Source of the DNA: Caedibacter sp. 38-128 | Lineage (GTDB): Bacteria > Pseudomonadota > Alphaproteobacteria > Caedimonadales > Caedimonadaceae | Assembly: GCA_001898705.1 (NCBI GenBank) | Contig: MKUU01000060.1 | Span: 104,067-168,066 of the forward strand | Reading direction: 5' to 3' | Length of the DNA stretch: 64,000 nucleotides | Part shown: positions 28,571 through 38,735 of the stretch, piece by piece | How positions within the stretch are numbered: the first letter of the stretch is position 1 | Layout: each line of letters opens with the position of its first letter | The notes under the pieces: generated by a model | Databases searched by the model: none | Told to the model about the DNA's origin: nothing | The model's input: the letters and a program-made list of their open reading frames with translations, nothing else | Program-made: the position numbers and the translations under genes

Positions 28571-28812
28571 AAAAACTGGCTTCGGCTTGTGAATTAATTA
28601 AGAGAGCCGAAGATACAATAATATAAGCAATTTTAGATGATAAATTATTTATAATTTTTTCCTTTTAATTTAACAATTAAAAATAATAAATTAAGATCAT
28701 TAATAATTATTTAATATTATTTGTTATTTTTATTTAAATGTTAAGATTGTTAATAATAATTAAAAAATAGCTAAAGGGTTATAAAAGTAGAAAATATGTG
28801 AGAAGCGTAAGG

Positions 28813-28888
28813 TGGCGTCCCCAACGGGATTCGAACCCGTGTTGCCGCCGTGAGAGGGCGGTGTCCTAGGCCACTAGACGATGGGGAC
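28813..28888 (-). tRNA. tRNA-Glu, anticodon CTC
   Basis: A complete cloverleaf on the minus strand with encoded CCA (28813-28815). The acceptor stem GTCCCCA pairs with TGGGGAC and the discriminator base is G. The anticodon arm is CCGCC-CTCTCAC-GGCGG with anticodon CTC. The T arm is CGGGTTCGAATCCCG. CTC reads only GAG codons; the TTC isoacceptor must be elsewhere. Confidence 0.95.
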
Positions 28889-28978
28889 TTAAGACAAACT
28901 GCAACCTAACGCAAGTTGCCTTCTGAAGCAAGGTGTTTTTCTATTTTTTAGTTAAAGCAAATGGATTCAACGACTGCG

Positions 28979-29650
28979 CTAACATTTAACTAATTGCGGT
29001 TCTCTTTTACGAGAAGCTTTACGCTTTTTCTGTGGTTTTGATTTTTTCTTTTTAGGTGTAATTTTCTTCTTTTTGAGGGGAGCTGTTGGAGCGGTTTCTT
29101 TTTTCTGAGGCGCCTCTAATTGATAGGAGATCACGAGATTACGGAAGATTGGGAGGGCTCGCAAGTAAGCCTTTTGAGAGGTAGCTTGAAGGATAATAAT
29201 CACAAAAGCTTTTTTTTCCTCAATATAACTAATGGCATCATAATGGCCTTGAGGTTCTTCAAAATATGTTCTTATTTGTGCTTTTTTATGTTCTTGAGTT
29301 GTCAGGGTGAAGTCTGTTCCATATTGAATATTAGGCCTTTGTTTTTTTACGTGATGAAAATCATTTTTTATAAATTGCTTGAGGGAAGGGGTGTGAGAAG
29401 TGCGGGGGACAACACGAACATAAATGGTGGCAGGAGATGCATCCATAATAAAAGCTTGGGGCGTAAGAATGGCTTGAATATTTTCGGGTAAATTATGTTC
29501 ATTTTCACAATACCAGTCATAAGGATAAGAAAGCATAAAGGAAAGAAGTGAAGATTTAATTGTGGCCGTTTGTTGGCTATATAGGTTGGCTGCTCCTTGA
29601 CTTAAAGAAAGCAAAATAACCATAAGAAGGGGGAACAATTTTTTCTTCAT
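28979..29650 (-). CDS. Hypothetical secreted protein with lysine-rich tail
   Basis: A 223-residue protein with a signal peptide (MKKKLFPLLMVILLSLSQG...). A domain of about 150 residues follows and starts with FMLSYPYDWYCEN, resembling PsbP/DUF1795-like beta folds in layout. The last ~40 residues are very rich in Lys, Arg and Pro (KKKKITPKKKKSKPQ). The basic tail could bind peptidoglycan, lipopolysaccharide, nucleic acid or another protein. No family is assigned with confidence. It is divergent from the nitroreductase gene. Confidence 0.7.
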   Translation of the reverse strand: MKKKLFPLLMVILLSLSQGAANLYSQQTATIKSSLLSFMLSYPYDWYCENEHNLPENIQAILTPQAFIMDASPATIYVRVVPRTSHTPSLKQFIKNDFHHVKKQRPNIQYGTDFTLTTQEHKKAQIRTYFEEPQGHYDAISYIEEKKAFVIIILQATSQKAYLRALPIFRNLVISYQLEAPQKKETAPTAPLKKKKITPKKKKSKPQKKRKASRKREPQLVKC

Positions 29651-29742
29651 AGTAGAACTATAAACGTTTTTTCGTAATATTTGATAAACCTTTAAATGCT
29701 AAATTCATTTGAGTAAAGAGAATGATTGAAGAGGAGGGTCTA

Positions 29743-30327
29743 ATGCAACTCAATGAACAAGCTTTAAAGCAGTTATTTTCAGAGGCACGTACGCATAAAG
29801 CGTGGCAAGCTAAAGAAGTGCCGGATAACCTCCTTAAGGAAGTGTATGATCTGGCGAAGATGGGACCAACCTCTGCAAACTGTCTTCCGATGCGTATTCT
29901 CTTTGTGAAGTCTAGTCTTGCAAAAGAGCGCCTTAAGCCATTTTTGGATGCAGGGAATGTTGAAAAGACAATGGCGGCTCCCGTGACAGCTATCATGGCC
30001 TATGACATTCATTTTTATGAGCGTATGGATGAATTGTATCCAATGGTTGATGCAAAAAGTTGGTTTGTGGGTAATGAAAAGTTTGCTCAAAAAACAGCTT
30101 TTCAAAATTCTACCTTGCAAGCAGCTTACTTCATTCTTGCTGCGCGCGCTTGTGGATTAGATTGTGGGCCTATGTCGGGCTTTGATACTGCGAAAGTTGA
30201 TGAAGAATTTTTCAAGAATACATCATGGCGTTCTAATTTCCTCATCAACTTTGGATACGGTGACTCAGCAAAACTGCATCCTCGACTTCCACGGCTTAAC
30301 TTTGATGAGGTTGCAAAAGTTATTTAA
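29743..30327 (+). CDS. Nitroreductase family protein (RutE/HadB-like)
   Basis: A 194-residue FMN oxidoreductase. ATG 29743 was chosen because GAGGAGGG lies 5 bases upstream; an ATG at 29722 has no such site. Motifs are [10 protein letters not shown] at the start, [18 protein letters not shown] (FMN contact), and [21 protein letters not shown]. These place it in the group of malonic semialdehyde reductase RutE and related reductases. No rut genes lie nearby, so the substrate is open. Confidence 0.88.
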   Translation: MQLNEQALKQLFSEARTHKAWQAKEVPDNLLKEVYDLAKMGPTSANCLPMRILFVKSSLAKERLKPFLDAGNVEKTMAAPVTAIMAYDIHFYERMDELYPMVDAKSWFVGNEKFAQKTAFQNSTLQAAYFILAARACGLDCGPMSGFDTAKVDEEFFKNTSWRSNFLINFGYGDSAKLHPRLPRLNFDEVAKVI

Positions 30328-30338
30328 GGAGAAGAAAT

Positions 30339-32126
30339 TTAGGTTATTAAGGGGCGGGTTGTTTCTTTTAACCAGTCCCTAACTTCTGGCTCTAATAAGG
30401 AAGACAGTTTATGATAAACTTCTTGATGATAGTCATTAAGCCACTTTATTTCTACCTCTGTTAATAAAGCTTGATCAATGAGTTTAAGATCAATTGGCGC
30501 AAATGTAATAGTTTCAAAACCAAGCATTGCTTTCTCAGCATCAGGGATATCAATGGACTTGACGATAACAAGATTCTCAATTCGTATTCCATAGGCGCCT
30601 TCCTTATAATAACCTGGCTCATTTGAAAGAATCATGCCTGGTTTTAAGGAAACATAATTAGGAACATTGCTAATCCGTTGTGGGCCTTCATGAATATTAA
30701 GGGCGGCGCCCACACCATGCCCTGTGCCATGTGCGTAATCAAGACCCATCTGCCATAAAGCATGGCGCGCAAGAATATCCAGTTGTGACCCTGATGTTCC
30801 TTGAGGGAAAATACTTGTCGCAAGGCCGATATGCCCTTTAAGGACGCGTGTGAAGCGGTCTCTTTGTTCTTGAGTGGTTTCACCTATTGAAATAGTTCGT
30901 GTGACATCTGTACAGCCATCAATATAGTGCCCACCCGAATCAATAAGATAAATATCATTTGAGGCAATCTTACGATTCGTTTCAGGACTTACTCGATAGT
31001 GAATAATGGCCCCATTGGGGCCTGTGCCAGAAATTGTTGCGAAACTTGGCATTTTAAACTCAGGAAATTTTTGGCGGTACTCAAGTATTTTTGCTGCAGC
31101 TTGAAGTTCATCTATATTTCCTTTGGGACCTTCATGGGAAATCCAATAAAGAAAGGTCGTTAAAGCAACACCATCTCGAATATGAGCGCGGCGCATTCCT
31201 TCCAATTCTGCTGTGTTTTTACAAGCTTTTAGGTGGATTGTAGGTTCATCACATCGTAGAACTTCCCCACCTGCTTTCTCCACTGCATAAATCGCTTGCA
31301 CAGGCGTTGTAAAAGGATCTATGACAACGCGCGCTTGAAGTTGGCCCAAGTCTTGTAGAGTTTTTTCAAAGGATCCAAAAGGTTTGATGGTAACTAAAGC
31401 ATTGAAGTGCTGACGAACATCATTCGGTACTTTTTGTTCATCAATAAAGATATCAGCTTTTCCCGTATCATAGATAATTGCATAAGCAGATGTTGTTGGG
31501 ATAAAATCATAGTCACTTCCGCGAATATTAAACAACCACCCCACGGACTCAGTCATCGTAACAACACTAGCAGATGCTTGCTTTTTCCTAAGTTCATCCG
31601 CAATCGTCGTGAGCTTCTCTCTAAAATCTTGTCCTGCAAATTTTAGTGGATGAATATAAACAGGTTGAGAAGGTTTTATAGGACGATCGAGCCAAATTTG
31701 ATCCACAAGGTTTTTTTCTAAAGGGGAAAATTTAATATTGTTGCTTCCCAGTGTCTTTTTATAGCCTTGGATTTCTCGTTCAGTTGTAAGCCATGAGTCA
31801 TAAGCAAGCTTAGCGCCTGGCTTTAAGTGTTGAGCAAGCCAAGTGGGACCAGAGACTTCCGCAATGGGGACAATTTCAAAACAAGATGAATCAACCTGTT
31901 GTGCAGCCTGAAGGGTATATCTTCCATCGACAAAAAGGGCAGCTTTCTCGAGTAGAATAATAGAAAATCCGGCGCTGCCATTAAAGCCAGTAAGCCATAA
32001 GAGCCTTTCTGCAGAAGGGGCAACATATTCGCCTTGATGTTCATCGGCTTTGGGAATAATAAAAGCATCAATATTCTCTTTGAGCATTTCCTGGCGAAGT
32101 TGCATTAATTTCTGGAAGGAAGTCAT
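30339..32126 (-). CDS. Aminopeptidase P family protein (Xaa-Pro aminopeptidase)
   Basis: A 595-residue metallopeptidase that removes N-terminal residues before proline. It has two creatinase-type N-terminal domains and a C-terminal pita-bread domain. Metal ligands are visible: Asp in YLIDSGGHY and DGCTDVTRTI, His in HGTGHGVGAALNIHEGP, Glu in LSNEPGYY and in RIENLVIV. The length matches the long (~600 residue) APP1 class. It lies 80 bases after the histidine kinase gene and converges on the nitroreductase gene with 11 bases between. Confidence 0.94.
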   Translation of the reverse strand: MTSFQKLMQLRQEMLKENIDAFIIPKADEHQGEYVAPSAERLLWLTGFNGSAGFSIILLEKAALFVDGRYTLQAAQQVDSSCFEIVPIAEVSGPTWLAQHLKPGAKLAYDSWLTTEREIQGYKKTLGSNNIKFSPLEKNLVDQIWLDRPIKPSQPVYIHPLKFAGQDFREKLTTIADELRKKQASASVVTMTESVGWLFNIRGSDYDFIPTTSAYAIIYDTGKADIFIDEQKVPNDVRQHFNALVTIKPFGSFEKTLQDLGQLQARVVIDPFTTPVQAIYAVEKAGGEVLRCDEPTIHLKACKNTAELEGMRRAHIRDGVALTTFLYWISHEGPKGNIDELQAAAKILEYRQKFPEFKMPSFATISGTGPNGAIIHYRVSPETNRKIASNDIYLIDSGGHYIDGCTDVTRTISIGETTQEQRDRFTRVLKGHIGLATSIFPQGTSGSQLDILARHALWQMGLDYAHGTGHGVGAALNIHEGPQRISNVPNYVSLKPGMILSNEPGYYKEGAYGIRIENLVIVKSIDIPDAEKAMLGFETITFAPIDLKLIDQALLTEVEIKWLNDYHQEVYHKLSSLLEPEVRDWLKETTRPLIT

Positions 32127-32205
32127 GATATTAAAATACTTTCTCGTTAATTCGTAAAATCTCTCTTACCACTACAAGTAAGGTCAGAGAATAACTTTAT
32201 AAATT

Positions 32206-34398
32206 TTATCCTGCCATTAATTGCTCTTCAACAGGAAGAATAATGACAAACTCGGCATATTTGTCAATTTCTGAAGTTACTGTAAGAGTGCCATGATGTT
32301 GGCGGGTTATAATGTCATGACAGAGGGAAAGTCCGAGGCCAGTTCCACTGCCTGCAGGTTTTGTTGTGAAAAATGGATCAAAAATTTTTTTTCGAATTTC
32401 GTCAGAAATTCCAGGTCCATTATCCCGAATAATAATTTCGATATGATTATCAACTGATTGCCGAGTGCATATAGAAATTTCGGCTATAAATGATTCGCCA
32501 ACCGTTGTTCTTTTTTGATGTAGAACATAGCAAGCGTTGTTGATAATGTTTAAAAAAACACGACCTAGGCCTTGGGAATAAACAAGGATTTTAGGAATTT
32601 CTAGATCAAAATCTTTGATAATTTTTGGAATGAAGCCTTGTTGCTTAAAGCTTGTCGTTGCTAAAGTAATATTTTCATCAATCAGCTGATTGATATCAAT
32701 AAGGTGTTGACTATCATTTCCGCCTCTCGCATGAACAAGCATACTTCTCACAATAGCATCAGCTCGTTTCCCATGCTCTTCAATGCGTTTCATATTGTCA
32801 ATTAAATCGGTAAGAATAGTCTTAACTTCTTGTCGTTGCTCCAAAGTAAACGATTTTCCTTGGGGCAGGGAAGCTGCAATATTCATAAGCTCTTCAGTAA
32901 AGTTGCGAGAAATCTCAGCAAAGTTAATCACATAATTTAACGGATTTTTTATTTCATGAGCAATTCCGGCCGTAAGTGCGCCAAGGCCTGCAAGTTTCTC
33001 TTGTATAATGATTTGATTTTGGGCTTTTCGAAGATCATTAAAGGCAAGACTAAGAGCTCTATTCTTGTCAGAGAGGGCTCGCGTACGTTCCAGAACTTTT
33101 TGATCAAGATCTTCAATGTGTTCTTCCATTTTTTGCATCAGTTTTCGATTTTGATCAAATACTTGGAAGACGGCTTCGAACCATGAAAACCAAGGTTCTC
33201 GTATCTTACGATAAGCTTGTTCTCCTTCTTTTGCTTGCGTGGAAATGAAATTAACAAGCTGTTTTGCGGGACTTATAAATTCCTGTGCAATAATACTATT
33301 GGCTCCCATAAGAATAAAAATTGCAAACAAGATAAGAAAGACAATGCTAGGACCAATATGTTTTAAAGTTACAACATTCATTTTCCAAGCATTAACAAAG
33401 TAAACTGCAGTCCAAGGAGCGTAATGAGATTTTGCTTGATAAACCCAGTAGTCTCCAATCCTAGAAATTGTTTTACGCGGAAGTTTGTAAATTGTTTCTA
33501 GTTGCATACCTTTTGGGAGAACTTGATGGGCTTTTAAAGGGATGCGACCATTAGATTTTGTATCTGCAATAATTGTGCCATAATCATTAATAATAATGAG
33601 GCGACCATTAGGATACGTAATTCCATTAATAAATTCGATTATCGGTTCAAGTAAGAACTCAATTCCAACAATCCCTTTAAACTGCATTTTATGGTAGACG
33701 GGTGCTGAGCAGGTTACCATTAACCCATGATGTGGTGAATAAGTATAGACATCAGTCCAGGTAGGTTCTCGTTTAGGGTTCTTGCTAGGGAGGTTTTTTA
33801 GATACACAACACTTTTAAAAAATTGTGGGTCAAAGCGCGATTCAGATGAAGGGCGCCAGGGGAACTGGTTGCGAAAGCCACTTTTTGAAACATAATAAAG
33901 GGAAGATGTTGTTTTGATGTTTTTCTTTAAAACGTAAAAAAGTGGATTTAAAGAAAAGGCCATTGCAATTTCTTGCCAGGCAAACTTAGAAAGGCCTTCT
34001 GTAGGACCAATACCGGTGATATTTCCTATTTTTCGACGATTAAAATTTGAAATATCAAGATAGAAGTAACTATTATTTTGATCATTTTTTAACTTAAGAT
34101 CAAAAGATTGATATTGATCTCCTTGTTCATTTAAAAAATCACTCGCTTGCATTTGAAGAGCTTGTATCGCATCTGAACGAGGGCGAACGATATTATTTAA
34201 AGCTTGGGTTTGTTCACGTAATCGGATTTGTAAAAAATTGAGGCGAGATTCAAGGTTTTCTTGAAAAAGAAAATCGAACAAAAGAAAAGCAGCTAGAATA
34301 ACTATTCCATAAGTTAATGTGACGATTTTGTTGAAACGTGAGAAGAAAGTTACACGTTCTGTTTTACGAGGAATACGGTGCCAAAATTTTAGCTTCAC
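32206..34398 (-). CDS. Membrane sensor histidine kinase, no adjacent response regulator
   Basis: A 730-residue sensor kinase starting at GTG 34398. One membrane helix is near residues 28-46. A large periplasmic region (about 50-345) is likely a double-Cache type sensor ([29 protein letters not shown]). A second helix is near 350-370, then a coiled coil. The phosphoacceptor is in [15 protein letters not shown], and the ATPase has [22 protein letters not shown] and [12 protein letters not shown]. It starts 8 bases after phaC, so the two are probably co-transcribed. No receiver domain or regulator gene is in the neighbourhood. Confidence 0.93.
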   Translation of the reverse strand: MKLKFWHRIPRKTERVTFFSRFNKIVTLTYGIVILAAFLLFDFLFQENLESRLNFLQIRLREQTQALNNIVRPRSDAIQALQMQASDFLNEQGDQYQSFDLKLKNDQNNSYFYLDISNFNRRKIGNITGIGPTEGLSKFAWQEIAMAFSLNPLFYVLKKNIKTTSSLYYVSKSGFRNQFPWRPSSESRFDPQFFKSVVYLKNLPSKNPKREPTWTDVYTYSPHHGLMVTCSAPVYHKMQFKGIVGIEFLLEPIIEFINGITYPNGRLIIINDYGTIIADTKSNGRIPLKAHQVLPKGMQLETIYKLPRKTISRIGDYWVYQAKSHYAPWTAVYFVNAWKMNVVTLKHIGPSIVFLILFAIFILMGANSIIAQEFISPAKQLVNFISTQAKEGEQAYRKIREPWFSWFEAVFQVFDQNRKLMQKMEEHIEDLDQKVLERTRALSDKNRALSLAFNDLRKAQNQIIIQEKLAGLGALTAGIAHEIKNPLNYVINFAEISRNFTEELMNIAASLPQGKSFTLEQRQEVKTILTDLIDNMKRIEEHGKRADAIVRSMLVHARGGNDSQHLIDINQLIDENITLATTSFKQQGFIPKIIKDFDLEIPKILVYSQGLGRVFLNIINNACYVLHQKRTTVGESFIAEISICTRQSVDNHIEIIIRDNGPGISDEIRKKIFDPFFTTKPAGSGTGLGLSLCHDIITRQHHGTLTVTSEIDKYAEFVIILPVEEQLMAG

Positions 34399-34406
34399 GT
34401 CCTAAA

Positions 34407-36233
34407 TCATACTTTCTGTTGATATTGACCAATTTTAACATATGAACCGGGGGCATCTTCTAACGCAGGATATTTGGAAGAACCGACTGTAGATGCTTTG
34501 ATTTTATCGCCAGCATATTGTTCAATCCATTCTGCCCATTCAGGCCACCATGAACCTTGATTTTGAGTGGCGGTTGAAAACCATTCTTCGGCTTGATCAA
34601 CAAGCGTATCACATGTCCAATAACCATATTTATTTACTGTTGGAGGGTTGAAAACACCAGCAATATGTCCTGATCCTCCTAAGACAAATTTTATGGGACC
34701 TTGAAGAACCTTCGTTGCAGCATAACCACACCCCCAAGGTACAATGTGATCATCTTTTGTATTAAAAAGAAATGTTGGTGTTTTAATTTTGCGGAGGTCT
34801 AAAAATTTGTCTTTGAGCTTAAGGCCGTTCGGGCGTATGAAGTTATTGTTTAAAAACATTTCTCTTAGATAATATAAAAACATTTTTGCGGGCAGATCTG
34901 TTGAATCTGAATTCCAGTATAAAAGGTCAAAAGCCATAGGTTCTTGACCTAAAAAGTAGTTATTGATGACAAACCACCAAATAAGGTCATTTGCTCTCAG
35001 TAGATTAAATGTTTGTGCAAGAATTTGTCCTTCTAAATATCCTTTTTGAGAGATTCTTTCTTCAAGTTGATTAATTTGTTTTTCATCAATAAATACGCCA
35101 AGATCTCCAGGATTTTTAAAGTCGAATAGTGTTGCAAGATAGGTTGTGCTTGCTAAAGGATTATTTTTTTCATCGGCCATATAAGCGGCATAACTTCCTA
35201 AGATATTACCTCCTATACAAAAGCCGACAGCGTTGACTTTCTTTGCTCCTGTAAGATCAAGAATTGTATCAATAGCATTTCCAACTCCTTCGAAAACATA
35301 ATCCTCAAAAGTTTTTTCTGAAAGACGTTGATCTGGATTTATCCAAGATACGATAAAGACGGAATGCCCTCGGTCTAAAAGCCATTTTACAAACGAGTTA
35401 TCTGGCCTCAAATCATAAATATAAAACTTATTAATACAGGGTGGAATCAAGAGGACAGGTATTTTGAAGATAGTTGACGTTGTCGGGGTATATTGAATTA
35501 ATTGAATTAATTCATTCTGAAAAATAACCTTTCCTGGCGTGGCTGCGATGTTCTCTCCTAAACGAAAAGCATCATGATCAACCATTTTTATTTTAATCTG
35601 TCCTTTGCCATGTTCAAAGTCTCTTAAAAGATTATTCATACCTTGAATGAGATTCATCCCTTGAGAATCAATTGTTTTAAGAACAGCTTTAGGATTACTC
35701 CAAGGGAAGTTACTCGGAGAGAGACTATCAGCAAATTGGCGGGTATAAAATTGTATTTTGAGGGCAGTTTTTGGGTCTAAGTCTTCTATATTTGTTGCAA
35801 TATCCTTGATCCATCGGTCCCATAGTAAGTAAGACTGGCGCGCATACCCAAAGAATGGATTTTTGTACCACATCTCATCCTTAAAACGACTATCAGAGGT
35901 ATTTCCTTCAATCACTTCATCCATTGTTTCTTTTTGTCCTGAAAGGACATTGAGAGAGTCCTGCCACAGTTGAAAAGTGCCTTTAAGATATTCTTGAGAG
36001 GCTGAGATGATTTTATCAGGTTGTGCGCTAAGTTTCTCTAAAGCTGTGTGGAAAGTGTCCCTCATATCTTCAACATTGATAAGAGAAGGCGAGGTTTTTG
36101 TTGGGTCTAGTGTTTGAAGAGCATTTTGCGTTTTCATGGCAGCGAACATAATCGCTTGTGATACCTGAAGTGGATCAAAATTATATTCTTGATGAGAATC
36201 TGTTGGTTGTTTTTGCCTGCCCATTGTGTTCAC
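34407..36233 (-). CDS. phaC: Class I poly(3-hydroxyalkanoate) synthase
   Basis: Polymerises (R)-3-hydroxybutyryl-CoA into PHB on granules. The 608-residue protein has an N-terminal PhaC_N domain and an alpha/beta-hydrolase catalytic domain. The lipase-like box GFCIGGN holds the nucleophile Cys339. DDHIVPW (Asp495) and GSGHIAGV (His523) complete the triad. FIVSWINPDQ near residue 295 is typical of class I. It lies upstream of the histidine kinase and downstream of trxA and phaB, with a likely terminator between trxA and phaC. Confidence 0.96.
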   Translation of the reverse strand: MNTMGRQKQPTDSHQEYNFDPLQVSQAIMFAAMKTQNALQTLDPTKTSPSLINVEDMRDTFHTALEKLSAQPDKIISASQEYLKGTFQLWQDSLNVLSGQKETMDEVIEGNTSDSRFKDEMWYKNPFFGYARQSYLLWDRWIKDIATNIEDLDPKTALKIQFYTRQFADSLSPSNFPWSNPKAVLKTIDSQGMNLIQGMNNLLRDFEHGKGQIKIKMVDHDAFRLGENIAATPGKVIFQNELIQLIQYTPTTSTIFKIPVLLIPPCINKFYIYDLRPDNSFVKWLLDRGHSVFIVSWINPDQRLSEKTFEDYVFEGVGNAIDTILDLTGAKKVNAVGFCIGGNILGSYAAYMADEKNNPLASTTYLATLFDFKNPGDLGVFIDEKQINQLEERISQKGYLEGQILAQTFNLLRANDLIWWFVINNYFLGQEPMAFDLLYWNSDSTDLPAKMFLYYLREMFLNNNFIRPNGLKLKDKFLDLRKIKTPTFLFNTKDDHIVPWGCGYAATKVLQGPIKFVLGGSGHIAGVFNPPTVNKYGYWTCDTLVDQAEEWFSTATQNQGSWWPEWAEWIEQYAGDKIKASTVGSSKYPALEDAPGSYVKIGQYQQKV

Positions 36234-36258
36234 TTTATGTTTTTATATTTAGAAGGTA

Positions 36259-36291
36259 AAATCCAGAAGGGGGTTAGATCCCTTCTGGGAT
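36259..36291 (-). terminator. Probable terminator between trxA and phaC
   Basis: A 9-bp perfect stem, CCAGAAGGG (36263-36271) with CCCTTCTGG (36280-36288), extended by further pairs. On the minus strand it is followed by ATTTTACC. It would end or attenuate the phaB-trxA transcript before phaC. Confidence 0.6.
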
Positions 36292-36300
36292 TGGTATGAA

Positions 36301-36612
36301 TTAAAGATAACCTTTTATCCAGTCCTCAAGATTTCGCTGTGGTAATGCTCCACTCCTAGAAATAGGCTGCCCATTTTGGAATAAAATAAGGGTTGGAATT
36401 GCTCTTATTTGGTAGTCAGTTGGTGCTTGTGGATTCTCATCAACATTTACTTTAGCAATTTTAAGTTGTGGGATTGTTTCTGACAAATTGTCCAAAACAG
36501 GGGAAAGGGCTTTACAAGGTCCACACCATTCAGCCCAAAAGTCAACCAAAACAACGCCAGAAGATTCAATGACTTCCTTTTGAAATGTGGCATCAGTAAC
36601 ATCAAGTATCAT
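36301..36612 (-). CDS. trxA: Thioredoxin
   Basis: A 103-residue cytosolic thiol-disulfide reductase. The active site WCGPC is in VDFWAEWCGPCKALSPVLD, and the cis-proline is in IRAIPTLILFQNG. ATG 36612 was chosen because AAGGAAAG lies just upstream and the sequence from there aligns with the family start. An in-frame TTG at 36654 would add 14 residues. It lies between phaB and phaC, which is not a usual place for trxA. Confidence 0.93.
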   Translation of the reverse strand: MILDVTDATFQKEVIESSGVVLVDFWAEWCGPCKALSPVLDNLSETIPQLKIAKVNVDENPQAPTDYQIRAIPTLILFQNGQPISRSGALPQRNLEDWIKGYL

Positions 36613-36684
36613 AATTATTCTTTCCTTACTAAATCGTATTTTTCGCCATAACAAAGAGCTAAATTCTCTTTTTAGAATTAATTT

Positions 36685-37410
36685 TTATACCATATATTGT
36701 CCGCCATTAATAGAGAGAGTCGAGCCCGTTATAAATCCAGCTTCCTCAGCAGCCAAGAATACAACAGCTCTTGCAATTTCTTCTGGTTCGCCTAATCGTC
36801 CCACGGGAATTTGGGCGATGATTTTATCTAAAGCATCTTGAGGAACGGCTTTAACCATATCTGTTGCAATATAGCCAGGTGTGATTGCATTCACCGTAAT
36901 ATTTTTTCGTGCATTTTCAAGCGCTAAGGCTTTTGTAAAGCCTATAACGCCAGCCTTAGCTGCAGCATAATTAGTCTGTCCTAGCTGTCCTTTTTGGCCA
37001 TTAATAGAGCTAATATTAATAATGCGTCCATAATTTCGTTCGCGCATTCCCTCTATGACGGCATGGGTCATATTGAAGCAAGAGAGAAGGTTCGTATTAA
37101 GTACTTTTTCCCAGGCTTGGGGGGTAGATTTATGAAATATACCATCAGAGGTAATCCCGGCATTGTTAACAAGCACATCAATGTTGCCTAATTGCTGTTG
37201 AACTTTTTGAAGGCCTTTTACGCAGTCATCATGATGACTGACATCCCATCGAAATACAGCGACATTGGTACTTCGTCTGAAAGTTTCAGCGGCAGTATCA
37301 TCAGCTTGGTAAGTTGCAGCAACACGATATCCAGCTTTCATCAGAGCTTGTGAAATTGAGGCACCGATTCCTCTTGTTCCTCCAGTTACAACAGCAACGC
37401 GTCCAGTCAT
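36685..37410 (-). CDS. phaB: Acetoacetyl-CoA reductase
   Basis: An NADPH-dependent reductase making (R)-3-hydroxybutyryl-CoA for PHB synthesis. The 241-residue short-chain dehydrogenase has the cofactor motif VTGGTRGIGASI, the NNAG motif (LVNNAGIT), catalytic Ser in IINISSINGQKGQ and YAAAKAG with Tyr-x3-Lys. The SSINGQKGQLGQTNYAAAKAG context and the nearby phaC favour PhaB over FabG. It is the first gene of the phaB-trxA unit. Confidence 0.93.
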   Translation of the reverse strand: MTGRVAVVTGGTRGIGASISQALMKAGYRVAATYQADDTAAETFRRSTNVAVFRWDVSHHDDCVKGLQKVQQQLGNIDVLVNNAGITSDGIFHKSTPQAWEKVLNTNLLSCFNMTHAVIEGMRERNYGRIINISSINGQKGQLGQTNYAAAKAGVIGFTKALALENARKNITVNAITPGYIATDMVKAVPQDALDKIIAQIPVGRLGEPEEIARAVVFLAAEEAGFITGSTLSINGGQYMV

Positions 37411-37672
37411 TTTATTTATCTCCCCTTATTATTTTAATCATTTTATAACACCTTAATAAATATGATTTTCTTAGTGATCAATCAGAAATCCTCTACTTGA
37501 TCTATTCCATTAAAAATTTGTTAGAGCGTAGCAATAGGGAGTAAACGATTTATTAATAAAAAGAAGAAAATTTTAATAAAATATATGTATTTTAAATAAG
37601 CCGCTTGCCAAAATATAAAAAGTCTACTATATTTATATTACATATGCATTATAAGTAAATAATTTCTTCGTG

Positions 37673-38587
37673 ATGGCTCTTAAAGACATTTTTCTAGCTG
37701 TTCTCGTGACGTTACTCTGGGGAACAAATTTTGTTGCGATAAAATTAAGTTTGGTTTCTTTTCCACCTTTTTTGCAGCTTGCTTTAAGATTTGTATTTGC
37801 TTGTTTTCCGCTTATCTTTTTTATTAAAAAACCAAACTGTTCAAAGCTTTTAATTTTTAAATTCTCTTTATTGATTTGGATTTGTCAATTATCTGCCATA
37901 GCATTTGGGCTTTATCTAGGAATGCCTGCAGCTTTATGCTCGCTCCTTATGCAGACGCAAACCATTTTTACAGTGTTGCTTTCGTCAATCTTTTTTTACT
38001 ATAGACCTAAAAAATTAGAGCTTATAGGAATTACGTTGGCATTTGTGGGTGTGAGCATGATTGCCATACATGGGCGAGGGCAGTTCAGCTGGGTAACATT
38101 TGTTCTCGTTTTATTTGCTGCATTCTCAGTTGCAATGGGAAATTTGCTTTTTAAAGGGCAAACTCAAAAAATAAATATGCTTTCTCTTATCATTTGGAGC
38201 TGTTTAATTCCTCCACTTCCAATGTTTTTTGCATCTTTCATGGTTGATGGCTGGGAGACAATCTGTTTAGCCTGTATTACCTTCAAATGGTCTTCATTAT
38301 TTGCCATTCTTTATTCTTCATTTTTTGCAACAATTGTGGCAACAACTTGCTATGCATATTTGCTTGAAAAATATGAACCAGCAAGAATTGTACCTTTTAC
38401 AATGTTAACTCCGATCTTTGGAGCCTTAGCATCAACATTTATCCTTAAAGAGAGACTGACCCAAGAATGTCTTATGGCCGCAGCTTTTATTATCATGGGG
38501 GTATTTATCAATCAGCTTGCAAAAAGAATGCCAAAACAAAAACTTTTTATAGAAGAAAAAGGTGTTTCTCTTAAACAAGCCGCCTAA
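37673..38587 (+). CDS. EamA/DMT-family exporter
   Basis: A 304-residue inner-membrane protein with about ten helices and two EamA repeats. WGTNFVAIKLSL near the N-terminus is the typical first-repeat motif, and the second repeat ends in LLTPIFGALASTFILKERLT. Relatives export amino acids and metabolites (EamA, RhtA, YdcZ type). The start may be GTG 37670 or ATG 37673; no strong ribosome site decides. It is divergent from phaB across about 260 bases. Confidence 0.9.
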   Translation: MALKDIFLAVLVTLLWGTNFVAIKLSLVSFPPFLQLALRFVFACFPLIFFIKKPNCSKLLIFKFSLLIWICQLSAIAFGLYLGMPAALCSLLMQTQTIFTVLLSSIFFYYRPKKLELIGITLAFVGVSMIAIHGRGQFSWVTFVLVLFAAFSVAMGNLLFKGQTQKINMLSLIIWSCLIPPLPMFFASFMVDGWETICLACITFKWSSLFAILYSSFFATIVATTCYAYLLEKYEPARIVPFTMLTPIFGALASTFILKERLTQECLMAAAFIIMGVFINQLAKRMPKQKLFIEEKGVSLKQAA

Positions 38588-38735
38588 TAAATTTGGGAAC
38601 AGGTTCTTTAGAATCCGTTGTCTTACTTGTATTAATCTTTTTTTGAATTAATTTTCAACAATTAAGAAAATTTTAAGTATTATCTTATAAATTTTGAATG
38701 TAAGTGAATGTTTCAATTGATATATGGAGGAATTA

